Shown piece after piece: positions 10,899 through 22,990 of a stretch of DNA of 64,000 nucleotides. This stretch comes from Cyathus striatus (lineage: Eukaryota > Basidiomycota > Agaricomycetes > Agaricales > Nidulariaceae): positions 3,038,001-3,102,000 of the forward strand of contig JAOVFP010000011.1 in NCBI GenBank assembly GCA_025738555.1, read 5' to 3'. The notes under the pieces are model-generated. The model ran no database searches. It saw only the letters and a list, made by a program, of their open reading frames with translations, and was not told where the DNA came from. The position numbers were made by a program, and so were the translations under genes. Positions within the stretch are counted from its first letter, which is position 1; each line of letters starts with the position of its first letter.

Positions 10899-13007
10899 AT
10901 GCCATCTCAAAACAGCAAAAAAAGCAACAATACCCCAGTCTCACCACCAACTTCTCACAGTGGTTTGACTTGCACTGAGCCACCTGCCTCTAAAGGCTGC
11001 AAACGTACACAATCTACTGTAGATACCACAGCTGAGCCAGCTACCAAGAAGCCTGCTGTTACAGCTGATGAAGGAACAGTGGATAACAGTGAAAAGCAGG
11101 GAAAGAAAAGAGGTGGGAGGGGAAGAGGTGGGAAACTGAGGGGGAGAGGTGGGCAGTATGTATCAGCTATTGTAGTTATTTTTCAAAGTTCAATATCTCA
11201 CTTAAATTTTAAGTAAAACCGCTGGTGATAAAGATAAGGAAGATGAAGCTGCAAGCAATGCAGCCAACAAAGAGAAATACAAGGTGTAAGTATATATTTT
11301 GTTGCACTAGATTTTTCTAATGCAATAATTTTAGTGCTATGAAGAAACTTCAAGAAATGTCAATTTCTATTGCACCACCTATGCAGCCCAAGACTGCTGG
11401 TGCCTCTGAGATCTCCAGGGCTTCTGAGATTACTAGCACTTCTGAGATTGCTGGCACTTCTGAGATTACTGGCACTTCTGAGATCACTGGCACTTCTGGA
11501 GTCTTGGCTACAACCCCAAGCTAATCAAGTGATTCTGGGGACAATAACTCTGAAGTTGAACATGCCAGTGAGACTGAGGGCATAACTCAGGATAATAATG
11601 AGGAAAATGAAGACAATACAGAAGATAAAGATGGTGATAGCAATGATAATGACTATGATGGTGATGATGATGTAGAAGAAAGAGAAGATATGGTTTTAGA
11701 TGAGAATGACAGTAGCTTGGCTCAGATTGAGGAGGAAGATGTAGGCACAATGGATATTGGTATGTACTATATTTTTATTTGTACCTTTTCTAAAATGTTT
11801 ATAGACTCCACATTGGCATCTGATGCCATACCTACAAAGAAAGATTTGAAGTGTGCATCCAGAACTACTGGTATTTCTTCTTATTTTTTTCTTGGTCATA
11901 GAAGTTCTGAAATAAATTTATAGGAGGCATATTCTGGGGCAAAGCTCAAGGAAATAATTTTCGGTTTGCTGATAATACAAATGAAAGTTCATCTATGGTT
12001 GTAAACCCTCAGGGGTTTGTCTACATCACAGTTTCTGATGATTCTCCTAAGTTTAATCCAACCCTGTTGAATACTGAAACACCACCTCAGACTGTGCCAA
12101 CTACAGTAAATTCTTGCCTTAAATTGGTACTGGACTCAGTTGCAAAAAGAATGCCTATCATTAAATGTAAGATTAACTTTGACTTAATGTTATCATTTGA
12201 CTAATACTACATAGTTCAAAATAGGCTTATTATGAATTTTGACACTGAGCACAATACTTGGATTATATTTGGACATTTCAATGATATTGAAAGCACTGAT
12301 ACTATTCAGTGGACTTCTGGAATAAATGATCTGGTGTTATATCTTGCTGCTGTAATGTCATTTTAACTTATATTCATATCTAATTTCTCATAATTTCTTA
12401 GATTTCTGTGAAAGAAACTGTCAACTTCCACTTAGCAAGAAGTGTGGGCAGTTCCTATGGAGCATCAACAACTACTAAGAGCAGTGAAAATGCTTCTGCC
12501 TCTGCTGCTACTGATGAGAATCTTGACATCCCTGATGGACTTACTAAAAAACAAGAACTTATTATATCTGTTTATAAAGTGGATAAGTCCCTTCTTGGAC
12601 ATAAGAACTGGTCTATTCAGATAGCATGGAAAATCTACCAAGAGGTACAATGAGTCAAACACTTGGTAGATACAAGCCCACAGATGTGGCCCTCTGATAT
12701 GGATAAGCCAATTATGAGAGACTTACACACAATGTTTGGAGCTGCTGGGACTGCTTGGCATCATTGGGATAAAGTTCTTAAATTTGTATCCAACTACCCT
12801 GACATGGAAGAGTGGTTGAGTACTGCAACCCCACCAGATAATAAAGCAACTCATGAGTTATGGGGATTGGAGAAGACAGCAGGATTCACTAGAACAGACT
12901 TGGAAAACTGGATTAAGAAAAAGAAGGGTATTAGTGCTGGAAAGGGAAAGCAGAAAGCAGAGGGGGGAAAGGGTAAGAAAGGATCTGGTATAAAGAATAA
13001 GTAAGTA
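10899..13007 (+). pseudogene. Seven-exon gene with basic GRGRGGK tail region, two in-frame stops
   Basis: Reading frames join through small GT-AG introns with consistent phase: exon 1 from 10899 to ~11150, then exons starting near 11215, 11334, 11807, 11923, 12214 and 12403, ending at 13007. The N-terminus is Ser/Thr-rich with a basic RGGRGRGGK patch. A degenerate ASEITGT repeat and a long acidic Asp/Glu stretch follow (11600-11760). A folded part contains GGIFWGKAQGNNFRF and FVYITVSDD. The C-terminal region holds LWGLEKTAGFTRTDLENWIKKKK and a Lys/Gly tail. Stops in the reconstructed frame are TAA at 11522-11524 and TGA at 12651-12653. I do not recognise the family by name. Its position just before a CxC5 gene suggests an element-encoded partner. 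RNA- or DNA-binding is only suggested by the basic Gly-rich patches. Confidence 0.6.
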
Positions 13008-13186
13008 AAGTTGTGAAAGATAGCATGTTTTACTTTTAAATTTGTATTCAATGTACTTTTAGTTTTCTCTATATCTGTGTATGGCTTCTTCAAATCTATT
13101 ATGCAATAGTGATGCAATATTATTGGTTGATTGCACTAGCATATTTACCTATGGCTTATGGTATTGGACCTGAACAAGAATTTCCT

Positions 13187-14595
13187 ATGCTGAAGTTTGC
13201 TAAATTTAGTTCATTCATTCAAGAAACATTTGGTTCAAAAATAAGCTTATCAACTGTTTTATTTCTGCTATTTATATTAACAAAAAATGTTGAATTGCTA
13301 AATCTGCATGCAAGGCAGCAGTATCGTGAAGGAAATGATCAAAGAAGAACTCAAATCTCAAGTTGGATGAATGTATTAGCAACTACTGTTCAAACTGTTC
13401 TTGGTGATAAAACAAAGTATTTATTTTTAGAAAATGAGATTCCAACCATAGTTGATGACAACGAAATAATTTCTGAAATTGCAATTAAGCTGGATAAATT
13501 TGCAAAATTTTTAAAGCTGCATCCTTATGATGATGATGGATTTACCCAGGAACTTGGGCCTATTTCTGAGAATAAAATTACTCCTGTATGTCTTGTATGC
13601 CCAACATCTATGCAATGTGTTACAGTATCTTGTGAAGGTCATTCATTAAGACAAAATTCAAAATATTCTGATATTCCTAAAGTTACTTTAATTGAAGGAA
13701 CAAAATTGTACTACAACACATATATATTAACTGGTCATTGCTCAAATTGTAATACAATTTACTATGCAGATCATAAGCATATTAATATTAATGGTCAAGA
13801 GCCCCAGACAGAATATTTGAATAATGCATGCTATGTTAAAATTGGGACACATTTATGGGTAGATCATGTATTCTCAAAAGCAGTTATGAATGCCACATAT
13901 AGTTTTCATGCATCTACTGCCGCTTATGCAGAGTTCTGGACAAATAGCTATGGTGATAATAATGAGTTAAGTTGCCAACAAGTTTGGGATGCATTTATGG
14001 AAGAATCAATTCACAATGTGAGCACAGCATCCAATAAACAATTTGTGGTTCAAAGACATATTTTGGAATTTTAAATATGGTTTTTCCTGATTCTAAATTA
14101 TGATCAGCATATATATGCATTGATAAAGCATGTCTTGTTCTTCATTTCATTGTAAACAGTGCCATTCATCATATTTGGCTTGATACAAGTCGATTTGTTA
14201 TTGACAGTTATTACTATACAAACCATAAAGCAGATGATGATCTTTGCCACACATACTGCAATCCTGCACCTAATGATGGTTCTGCTCCTAATCTTGTAGT
14301 AATTGATCATGATCGTAATGGAAATCAATATTTCAAAAGAGCTTTTAATACACAGGTGAGCTTAAGTACTTTAAGTTGTATTCAATATTAATATTATTAA
14401 AGGCTTGTGAACAACTCAATGCTTAGCTTGGTGGATTTGAATCAATACTGAAAAGAATGACTGTATCAAACTTTAACTGGTTTTTGCATGCTATGTTGTT
14501 TTATCACACACAGCATGTATTGAACAAGCAGCAAAAAAGGATAGTAAGGTTGAGTAGGGATTTATTTGAAAATGAGGAGGAAGAGTACATGTAGG
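13187..14595 (+). pseudogene. CxC5/CxC6-type cysteine-cluster protein associated with KDZ transposons, decayed
   Basis: The Met at 13187 (MLKFAKFSSFIQETFG) is preferred to 13109 because it matches the usual N-terminus of this family. The CxC5-like cluster shows CLVCP...CVTVSCEGH, then GHCSNCNTIYYADH, then YVKIGTHLWVDHVFS and FHASTAAYAEFWTN. The frame stops at ~14072. After a gap it resumes at ~14161 with RFVIDSYYYTNHKADDDL, CNPAPNDGSAPNLV and RAFNTQ. An intron (~14355-14403) then precedes ACEQLNA*LGGFESILKRMT and NFNWFLHAMLFYHTQHV. That tail is typical of much longer basidiomycete proteins described as CxC5-like cysteine cluster associated with KDZ. The CxC6 middle part is missing here, and a TAG replaces the expected Trp in LNAWLGGF. 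The KDZ transposase itself was not found. Confidence 0.7.
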
Positions 14596-15045
14596 TTGTA
14601 AATTGTAAATTGTAGACTATTTTGTGTAGAGCATTAAATGATTAGTTTGATTTCACTATAATTTATCACATTTTAAGTAAACTTTATTTTATCCCAAGCA
14701 TCATAAGGTAAACTTCTATAATACAAATGTACTCATGTAAAACTATATGTTAATTGTACTTATCTTTATCAGTACTAAATAGCCTATAATTCATCTAATA
14801 TTCATGTAAAATTCACATGAATGACACCTAATTTTCAATGTGAAATAGCCTATAATTCATCTAATATTTACATGAAATTCATGTGAATTTCATGTGAATT
14901 TCACCTAACTTTCACCTCACTTTCACCTCACCTTCACCTAATTTTCACTTAAATTTGATGGTTTTGGAATATTGTATGTGAAGGTGAAATTCATGTGAAA
15001 TTCATGTGAATTCATGGTGAAGGGGGGGGGGAGTGCAAAGTACTG
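14596..15045. repeat. Right subterminal region rich in TTCATGTGAA palindromes
   Basis: Contains many short inverted motifs (TTCATGTGAATTTCATGTGAA, ATTCACATGAAT, TTTCACCTCA) and ends in a G-run with GAGTGCAAAGTACTG. Parts recur at 28125-28230 (CTTATCTTTATCAGTA, TCATCTAATATT) and 28870-29045. These are likely subterminal repeats of one transposon family. Confidence 0.6.
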
Positions 15046-15776
15046 GAAATATGTAGGTAGAAATCATTTGAAATATAATTGCAATCTATCAATGGTGTAA
15101 AGTGCGAAATCATTGGTCAAATGGAATCAATGCTATGTGCAAATCAATAAAAATGAAATCAACAAGAATTTAAATGCAATGCTTCAAATAAACGGTCCCC
15201 AATGATGATCTCAATGTAAAAGTAGAGTTTTTAACCATGTGTACATAACCGGTAGGCTATTTGGCATTGTATAGCTTATGCACTTAATTCTATTTAACCT
15301 CTATTTCGCTACCTTTACCATGGACTATGAAATGAAGGACATGTATCTTCCCTTAAGTCTTCATGTACTTACACATTACCAGTGGTTCAGCACATGATTC
15401 AGTCAATCTAAAATTATTTAGTGTTTAAACAGCAATGTTATGAATAATCTAGCAAGCAATGTGTAGATGAAGGGGAAGATGTGCAAGTCAATTTTGCGAA
15501 GTCCATAGTAGAGCAGAATAGAGGTTAAATAGAATTAAGTGCATAAGCTATACAATGCCAAATAGCCTACCAGTTATGCACATATGGTTAAAAACCCTAC
15601 TTTTACATTGAGATCGTCGTTGGGGACCATTTATTTGAAGCATTGCATTTAAATTCTTGTTGATTTCATTCTTATTGATTTGCACATAGCATTGATTCCA
15701 TTTGACCAATGATTTCGCACTTTACACCATTGATAGATTGCAATTATATTTCAAATGATTTCTACCTACATATTTC
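15046..15776. mobile_element. Palindromic MITE
   Basis: Arms of about 280 bp at 15046-15330 and 15495-15776 are inverted copies, starting GAAATATGTAGGTAG. Both arms contain TTGGCATTGTATAGCTTATG-type and GGTCCC(C)AATGATG-type blocks, in opposite orientation. No coding capacity and no convincing target duplication. It sits immediately against the right end of the candidate 11-kb element. Confidence 0.7.
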
Positions 15777-16810
15777 TAATTGATTGCAAAACTAATTATT
15801 GATTGCGCCAGACCCAAATTGCAATCAATCACCCTCTCAGTGATGAAACATCACAACCCCCTGATAGTCAGCAACAGTGATTGATCAAAATGATAGCCAT
15901 GACTCACACTGTAGGATATCAAGGTATCAAGACTATAGTTTTCAGTAGTGCAGAAAACCAAAACATACCTTGCATTTACCATTGAAGCTACCAACTGTGT
16001 GCCAATCATCTCTTCAAATGTCAACTTCAATGCTGTTTTTGGTAAATCTATTGGTATCTGGTTGTCCATGACAGTTGTATAAATGATCAAAAATGGGGTG
16101 GGTGGGAGGTGAAACTTGTATGTTCAGACACAGAAGCTTTATATATCTGTGGGATTAAGATTTTTGATGTTTTTTAGTACATTGTTTGTGCAAGCAATTA
16201 ATTATTATTATATTTAATAGTGATTTAGCATTGTTTGTTCATGTATGGTATTGGGTATATTTGATTAGTAGTGTGTTGGATCATGTGATTGTGTGAAGTA
16301 TTTGGTCATGTGATATGGCAGCATAATTCCTTTAACTGTGGTATACAGTGCATTTGCATGCATTATATATAATCAAAATTCAGGCCTGACACAGTCAAGT
16401 TTGAGTTTGAGTGACAAGGATGGGGCTTGGGGACATTGAAGGCAGGTTGAATTATATGGGTTGAATTGTATGCTAAGAATGATATGTACACTACAATACC
16501 TAATTTGTTTTTCTTTCTCACTTAATCCCACAGTATACATAATATATATGTTCTCTATACAGCTTTTGTGGTTATCAATGCCACTATCCAACCTGTCATC
16601 AATGAGAGCACCCAACCTACATAATTTTCCCCTCCTCCACTGTCCAGCACCATACACAGTTCTGCATCTACATCAACCCCAGCTCAGCAAACACCACAAG
16701 CAGCCCATCTCCTGTGTACTCTGTCCATATCTGCCATCCCCAACTCTCACACACACATCTGCATCTGAACTCATTCCCCCTTTGCAATAGTAATACTGAC
16801 ATATAAGACT
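15777..16810. other. No gene recognised
   Basis: AT-rich, with short scattered open frames only. A stretch near 16475-16545 (ATATGTACACTACAATACCTA ... TTTCTCACTTAATCCCACAG) recurs in diverged form at ~22010-22065, on the other side of FB2. The flanks are therefore related repeats. Confidence 0.4.
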
Positions 16811-16817
16811 TTGGCTA

Positions 16818-19800
16818 GAGTGGTGTCAGCCAATTTGATCACAAATTGCTCAGGAAAAATGAGTGCCACAATCCTAAATCTCCACCAAAAAAATGAGTGC
16901 CATTTTTATAAGGCATATTCAGTAAATGTAATGGAGTGGTGATCATTGGCACTCATTTATGTATTGGTATTGACTACTAGGGGATTATATTAGTGTAGTA
17001 TGGGGGCACTCAAAAGTGATCATTTGAAGAATATTAGAAGGTGATCATTGGCACTCATTTATGTATTGTTGTTGATTACTAGGGAATTATATTAGTATAG
17101 TATAGAGGCACTCAAAAGTGATCATTTGAAGAATATTAGAAGGTGATCATTGGCACTCATTTATGTATTGGTATTGACTACTAGGGGATTACATTAGTAT
17201 AGTATGGGGACACTCAAAAGTGATCATTTTAAGAATATTAGAAGGTGATCATTGGCACTCATTTATGTATTGTTGTTGATTACTAGGAAATTATATTAGT
17301 ATAGTATGGAGGCACTCAAAAGTGATCATTGGCACTCATTTATGTATTATTGTTGATTACTAGGGGATAGTATTAGTATAGAATGAGGGCACTCAAAAGT
17401 GATCATTTAATGAATATTAGGAGGTGATCATTGGCACTCATTTATGTATTGTTATTACTGATTACTAGTTGATCTTCGCTTCACATATTTCCCACGCTTC
17501 GCATTTGTCACGCACTTCCCACTTGTCACGTTGGTCACACATATTCCCGCGCCTCATGTTTCTCCCGCGCATCGAATTTGTCACGTACTTGACGCGCGTC
17601 ACGTTCGTCACACATATTCCCGCGCCTCATGTTTTTCCCGCGCATCGCATTTGTCACGTATTTGACGCGCGTCACGTTCGTCACACATATTCCCGCGCTA
17701 CGCATTTGTCACGTACTTCCCGCGTGTCACGTTCGTCACACATATTCCCGCGCCTCATGTTTTTCCCGCGCATCGCATTTGTCACGTACTTGACGCGCGT
17801 CACGTTCGTCACACATATTCCCGCGCTTCGTATATGTCACGTACTTCACACGCGTCACGTTCGTCACACATATTCCCGCGCTTCATATATGTCACGTACT
17901 TCCCGCGCGTCACGTTCGTCACACATATTCCCGCGCCTCATGTTTTTCCCGCGCATCGCATTTGTCACGTATTTGACGCGCGTCACGTTCGTCACACATA
18001 TTCCCGCGCTACGCATTTGTCACGTACTTCCCGCGTGTCACGTTCGTCACATATATTCCCGCGCTTCACATTTGTCACATACTTCCCGCGTGTCACATCT
18101 GTCACATATTTCGTGCGCGTCACGTTCGTCACATATATTCCCGCGCATCACATTTGTCACAATTTTCACGTGCGTCACGTTTGTCACAAGTCTCCCACAC
18201 TATGCATATATCACACATGTCACGCTTTAGCGCGTTTGTCATGCTTTGCATGCGCGTCACGCGTCACGTTTGTCACGTTCTTTATGAGCGTTACACTTTT
18301 ATGCATGTCACACATCTCACACTATTTGTCATGCATTTTACACTTGTCAGATTGCAACATGTTGGTGGGGTTCCAACATGTCTAAAATGAAAAAATTTCT
18401 GTATCTTTCATATCCAAGGAATCAGAGCACTCAGTGATGCCTTTAACCCATAGCTCTTTATGTAGTAGTGTAATTCAGCCTCTTGCATTAGGGAAGTTCA
18501 ATCTTGGTGATACATGATACAGCTACAACTGTTTTGCAACATATGCTAAACTTTTTTGGCAGGATTGTAGTGTTGCTGTAGTGACTGATCTGTAGCAATG
18601 TGACAAAATGGTCAAGATTGAACTCCCCTATTGACAAGTCAGTCATTGATTCAGACCCTGTATAACAATACTGCACATGACTATAGAAAAATGATAGTAA
18701 GTTTTTCTTAGGCAAGAAAGGAGAATAGACAAAGTAGGCCTTCAGAAAAGAGAACAAGAAGAAACAAAGGTGATAATGTAGTTGACACTAAAATAAAGAA
18801 TAGAAAAGCAAGTAATGGCCACTGAGCAAGAAAGTGGAGAGGGGTACAGGAGGGGATTTCATATGTATGAATGGATACTCATACTAAAAGAACTATATAA
18901 CATAAATTAGAGATGTGAAACACATGACAGTGTAGAAGTGTCATGTAATCATATAGAGTAAGCATAGATGTGACTTAATAATGTGTGTTGAAGAAATAAG
19001 AATAACCAATAGTTAATGCAAGAATCTTGATCATCTAATAACTGAGACATGTGAGTTTGATGTGATGTGGAATCAGACTCATCATTCTTTCAGATTTGTT
19101 ATCCATATGTAGTTCTTTCAGTATATGTCCTTTTCTGTTCAGTTGTTTGTCATATCCATGACAATTCCCAAACCATTGAAGTCAACTCTGGGTGAACTGG
19201 AAGTCCAAGGGGCACAACACACATGTTGAAGCCAATGTTCCACTACTTCTGTACCTGTTCACTACCTCCATGCACCTTACTAATGTGTACTGGTTACTCT
19301 GCTATCTAGACTATCTCCTCTGCAGTTCTTGTCCCTAGTGGAATAGAATGAGACATGACATTGTTAAATATGTCCAAATATTCATTTTTATCATAATCAC
19401 TTCATTATCTCTCATATTCAGACTAACCATTATAGTTTTTACTTTGTCATTTCATTACATCTCTAGTCCTGACTATTAAATATCATATCATCCCATTTCC
19501 AAATTTCTCATGCTCTGTCAGTGGGGGTAAGACTTCTACTTCATATACACTCTACATTTTTCATTCTAGTTTCTTATCATTACCACACTTCTATAACTTT
19601 CTAATTGTTATTTTCCATGTTACAATCTTCAATTCTACAAGTACATATTGTTTCCTCTGCATATATAATTCACTCTATACTATTACATAATTACTCCACT
19701 TTCATGACAACTTGAATAGTGGTAGAGACAGAAAAATCTGATAAAAGTGTGACATGCATGCAGATTGTCATGGCGTCACGCGCCTCAAAGACGTGACATG

Positions 19801-21905
19801 TGTGACGAGTGTAAAATGCGTGACAAATAGTGTGAGATGTGTGACATGCATAAACGTGTAACGCTCATAAAGAACGTGACAAACGTGACGCGTGACGCGC
19901 ATGCAAAGCATGACAAACGCGCTAAAGCGTGACAAACGCGCTAAAGCGTGACAAACGCGCTAAAGCGTGACAAACGCGCTAAAGCGTGACAAACGCGCTA
20001 AAGCGTGACAAACGCGCTAAAGCGTGACAAACGCGCTAAAGCGTGACAAACGCGCTAAAGCGTGACAAACGCGCTAAAGCGTGACAAACGCGCTAAAGCG
20101 TGACAAACGCGCTAAAGCGTGACAAACGCGCTAAAGCGTGACATGTGTGATATATGCATAGTGTGGGAGACTTGTGACAAACGTGACGCACGTGAAAATT
20201 GTGACAAATGTGATGCGCGGGAATATATGTGACGAACGTGACGCGCACGAAATATGTGACAGATGTGACACGCGGGAAGTATGTGACAAATGTGAAGCGC
20301 GGGAATATATGTGACGAACGTGACACGCGGGAAGTACGTGACAAATGCGTAGCGCGGGAATATGTGTGACGAACGTGACGCGTGTGAAGTACGTGACATA
20401 TATGAAGCGCGGGAATATGTGTGACGAACGTGACGCGCGTCAATTACGTGACAAATGCGATGCGCGGGAAAAACATGAGGCGCGGGAATATGTGTGACGA
20501 ACGTGACACGCGGGAAGTACGTGACAAATGCGTAGCGCGGGAATATGTGTGACGAACGTGACGCGTGTGAAGTACGTGACATATACGAAGCGCGGGAATA
20601 TGTGTGACGAACGTGACGCGCGTCAAGTACGTGACAAATGCGATGCGCGGGAAAAACATGAGGCGCGGGAATATGTGTGACGAACGTGACACGCGGGAAG
20701 TACGTGACAAATGCGTAGCGCGGGAATATGTGTGACGAACGTGACGCGCGTCAAATACGTGACAAATGCGATGCGCGGGAAAAACATGAGGCGCGGGAAT
20801 ATGTGTGACGAACGTGACACGCGGGAAGTACGTGACAAATGCGTAGCGCGGGAATATGTGTGACGAACGTGACGCGCGTCAAATACGTGACAAATGCGAT
20901 GCGCGGGAAAAACATGAGGCGCGGGAATATGTGTGACGAACGTGACGCGCGTCAAGTACGTGACAAATTCGATGCGCGGGAGAAACATGAGGCGCGGGAA
21001 TATGTGTGACCAACGTGACAAGTGGGAAGTGCGTGACAAATGCGAAGCGTGGGAAATATGTGAAGCGAAGATCAACTAGTAATCAGTAATAACAATACAT
21101 AAATGAGTGCCAATGATCACCTCCTAATATTCATTAAATGATCACTTTTGAGTGCCCTCATTCTATACTAATACTATCCCCTAGTAATCAACAATAATAC
21201 ATAAATGAGTGCCAATGATCACTTTTGAGTGCCCTCATTCTATACTAATACTATCCCCTAGTAATCAACAATAATACATAAATGAGTGCCAATGATCACT
21301 TTTGAGTGCCTCCATACTATACTAATATAATTTCCTAGTAATCAACAACAATACATAAATGAGTGCCAATGATCACCTTCTAATATTCTTAAAATGATCA
21401 CTTTTGAGTGTCCCCATACTATACTAATATAATTCCCTAGTAGTCAATACCAATACATAAATGAGTGCCAATGATCACCTTCTAATATTCTTCAAATGAT
21501 CACTTTTGAGTGCCTCTATACTATACTAATATAATTCCCTAGTAATCAACAACAATACATAAATGAGTGCCAATGATCACCTTCTAATATTCTTCAAATG
21601 ATCACTTTTGAGTGCCTCTATACTATACTAATATAATTCCCTAGTAATCAACAACAATACATAAATGAGTGCCAATGATCACCTTCTAATATTCTTCAAA
21701 TGATCACTTTTGAGTGCCCCCATACTACACTAATATAATCCCCTAGTAGTCAATACCAATACATAAATGAGTGCCAATGATCACCACTCCATTACATTTA
21801 CTGAATATGCCTTATAAAAATGGCACTCATTTTTTTGGTGGAGATTTAGGATTGTGGCACTCATTTTTCCTGAGCAATTTGTGATCAAATTGGCTGACAC
21901 TTATG
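16818..21905. mobile_element. Fold-back element FB2 (5.09 kb, perfect 7-bp TSD)
   Basis: Flanked by TTGGCTA on both sides (16811-16817 and 21906-21912). Tips are GAGTGGTGTCAGCC and CATAAGTGTCAGCC, running into AATTTGATCACAAATT. The outer arms (16.82-17.47 and 21.07-21.9 kb) are inverted arrays of ~100-bp units with GTGATCATTGGCACTCATTT. The inner arms (17.48-18.35 and 19.75-21.07 kb) are TGTCACGT / TTCCCGCGC arrays in opposite orientation. The ~1.4-kb centre (18.36-19.75 kb) is unique and non-coding. The termini resemble FB1 and FB3 but the arm units differ, so this is a second subfamily. The Ser/His/Arg-rich open frames over the arrays (SHIFPR, RHTYSRA) are repeat artefacts. Confidence 0.85.
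19911..20141. repeat. 19-bp tandem repeat, ~12 copies
   Basis: The unit GCTAAAGCGTGACAAACGC is repeated head to tail with no visible differences. The matching position in the opposite arm (~18215-18235) has a single copy, so the expansion occurred after the palindrome formed. Confidence 0.9.
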
Positions 21906-21912
21906 TTGGCTA

Positions 21913-22982
21913 CACAAATATATTAGGAAGATTCAAGTTGGACTCATCATTCAAGATGCTGATAGCTGTTGTCAATAAGTTAAACCATTTTCTTGGATTG
22001 TGTGTGATGAACAGTATGTACACTATAATATCTTACATGTTTTGGTTTCTCACTTAAATTTGCAGCATGATTCAGAATATTTAGTTTCCTGCAAGCTAAC
22101 TTCTTGGGTGCTCTGTCTGCAGCCTCTGTACTTTATGGATGTTAAACCATTCAGAACCTCTTTCCTCCCCTCCCTTAACCTGTCTCACTGCTGTAAGCAG
22201 TGCAGAATATGGAGGTGTATGTACATGTTGTGTACCCAACTCTCTTAAGCATGTCCCACCCAGCAAAAAAAACCAATAAGCATTGAGAACTTGCATGTCT
22301 TTTAACATTTCATATTATTTCTATAAGCTTTGTATCAACCCATGTAATGTAAATTTATTAATTATACAATATTCATGCTGGGTCTTCAATATATTTCATT
22401 GGCTAATACACAGCCAATGGGAGAGCAGTGCTGAGCAGCTGTTTGGAGAAATATATGCTTAACTTACAAATGTAGGATAAGCTGAGCACTTCCACAAGCT
22501 AGATCAGGTCTGTTAACCAAATATAAGCAGTATATCTGAGAATATGACATTTATTATTTTCAGCTGCTCTTGCCTGAATTCTCCAACCAATAAAGGCTTT
22601 TGTTGTGTCTTGCTATACATATTTGACAATGTTTGTCTGCTTACATAGTATCATGTGATCCATGCCACATCATCTGCTGAGGGACTTAGAATCTTGGACC
22701 TTCAAAAGGTGCAACATTCAACTTCACCTCCAACTTTCTGAACCCCCATCCTCTTCCAACTTTGAGTATCTTCAAGTCCAACTCACACTTCTCCTTCAAG
22801 ACCCTCCATTCCTTAAAGTGTGCAATCAAGTTAAGACTCTTTTATGAGCAATAATTTCAAGATGTTTTTCAGGGTGCTAACTTAGAAAGCAAGCCATAAA
22901 GTGGGTGTGATATCATGATGTAGCTTCAAAGTCAAACCTGGTTATTGAGGTTGGTAGGGTGGGATAATGCTTGGTGAGTTCT
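21913..22982. other. No gene recognised
   Basis: Non-repetitive AT-rich sequence with only short open frames. It contains the diverged repeat shared with ~16475-16545. Confidence 0.4.
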
Positions 22983-22990
22983 TTTTATTT

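Larger units (their letters stand above)
4044..15045. mobile_element. Candidate ~11-kb composite element with KDZ-associated genes
   Basis: The left end reads GAGCTCTTTGCACTCCCC and the right end (reverse complement) CAGTACTTTGCACTCCCC. These match the two asymmetric ends of the clean 8-bp-TSD elements at 22991-24030 and 26077-26811. Both ends are followed by subterminal TTCATGTGAA-type palindromes. The interior holds the fold-back element FB1, minisatellites and the two decayed genes at 10899-14595. The 8 bp outside the ends differ (ATTTTAAG and GAAATATG), so no target duplication supports a single insertion. The right end also abuts another MITE directly. Two unrelated elements, or a rearrangement, are real alternatives. 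Confidence 0.4.

Noticed and set aside
17469..18385. 253- and 183-codon Arg/Ser/His-rich frames
   Set aside because: Products of the FB2 array; the mirror array at 20093-21075 gives the same frames on the other strand.
18360..19750. Possible transposase in the unique centre of FB2
   Set aside because: No frame above ~90 codons and no recognisable motif.
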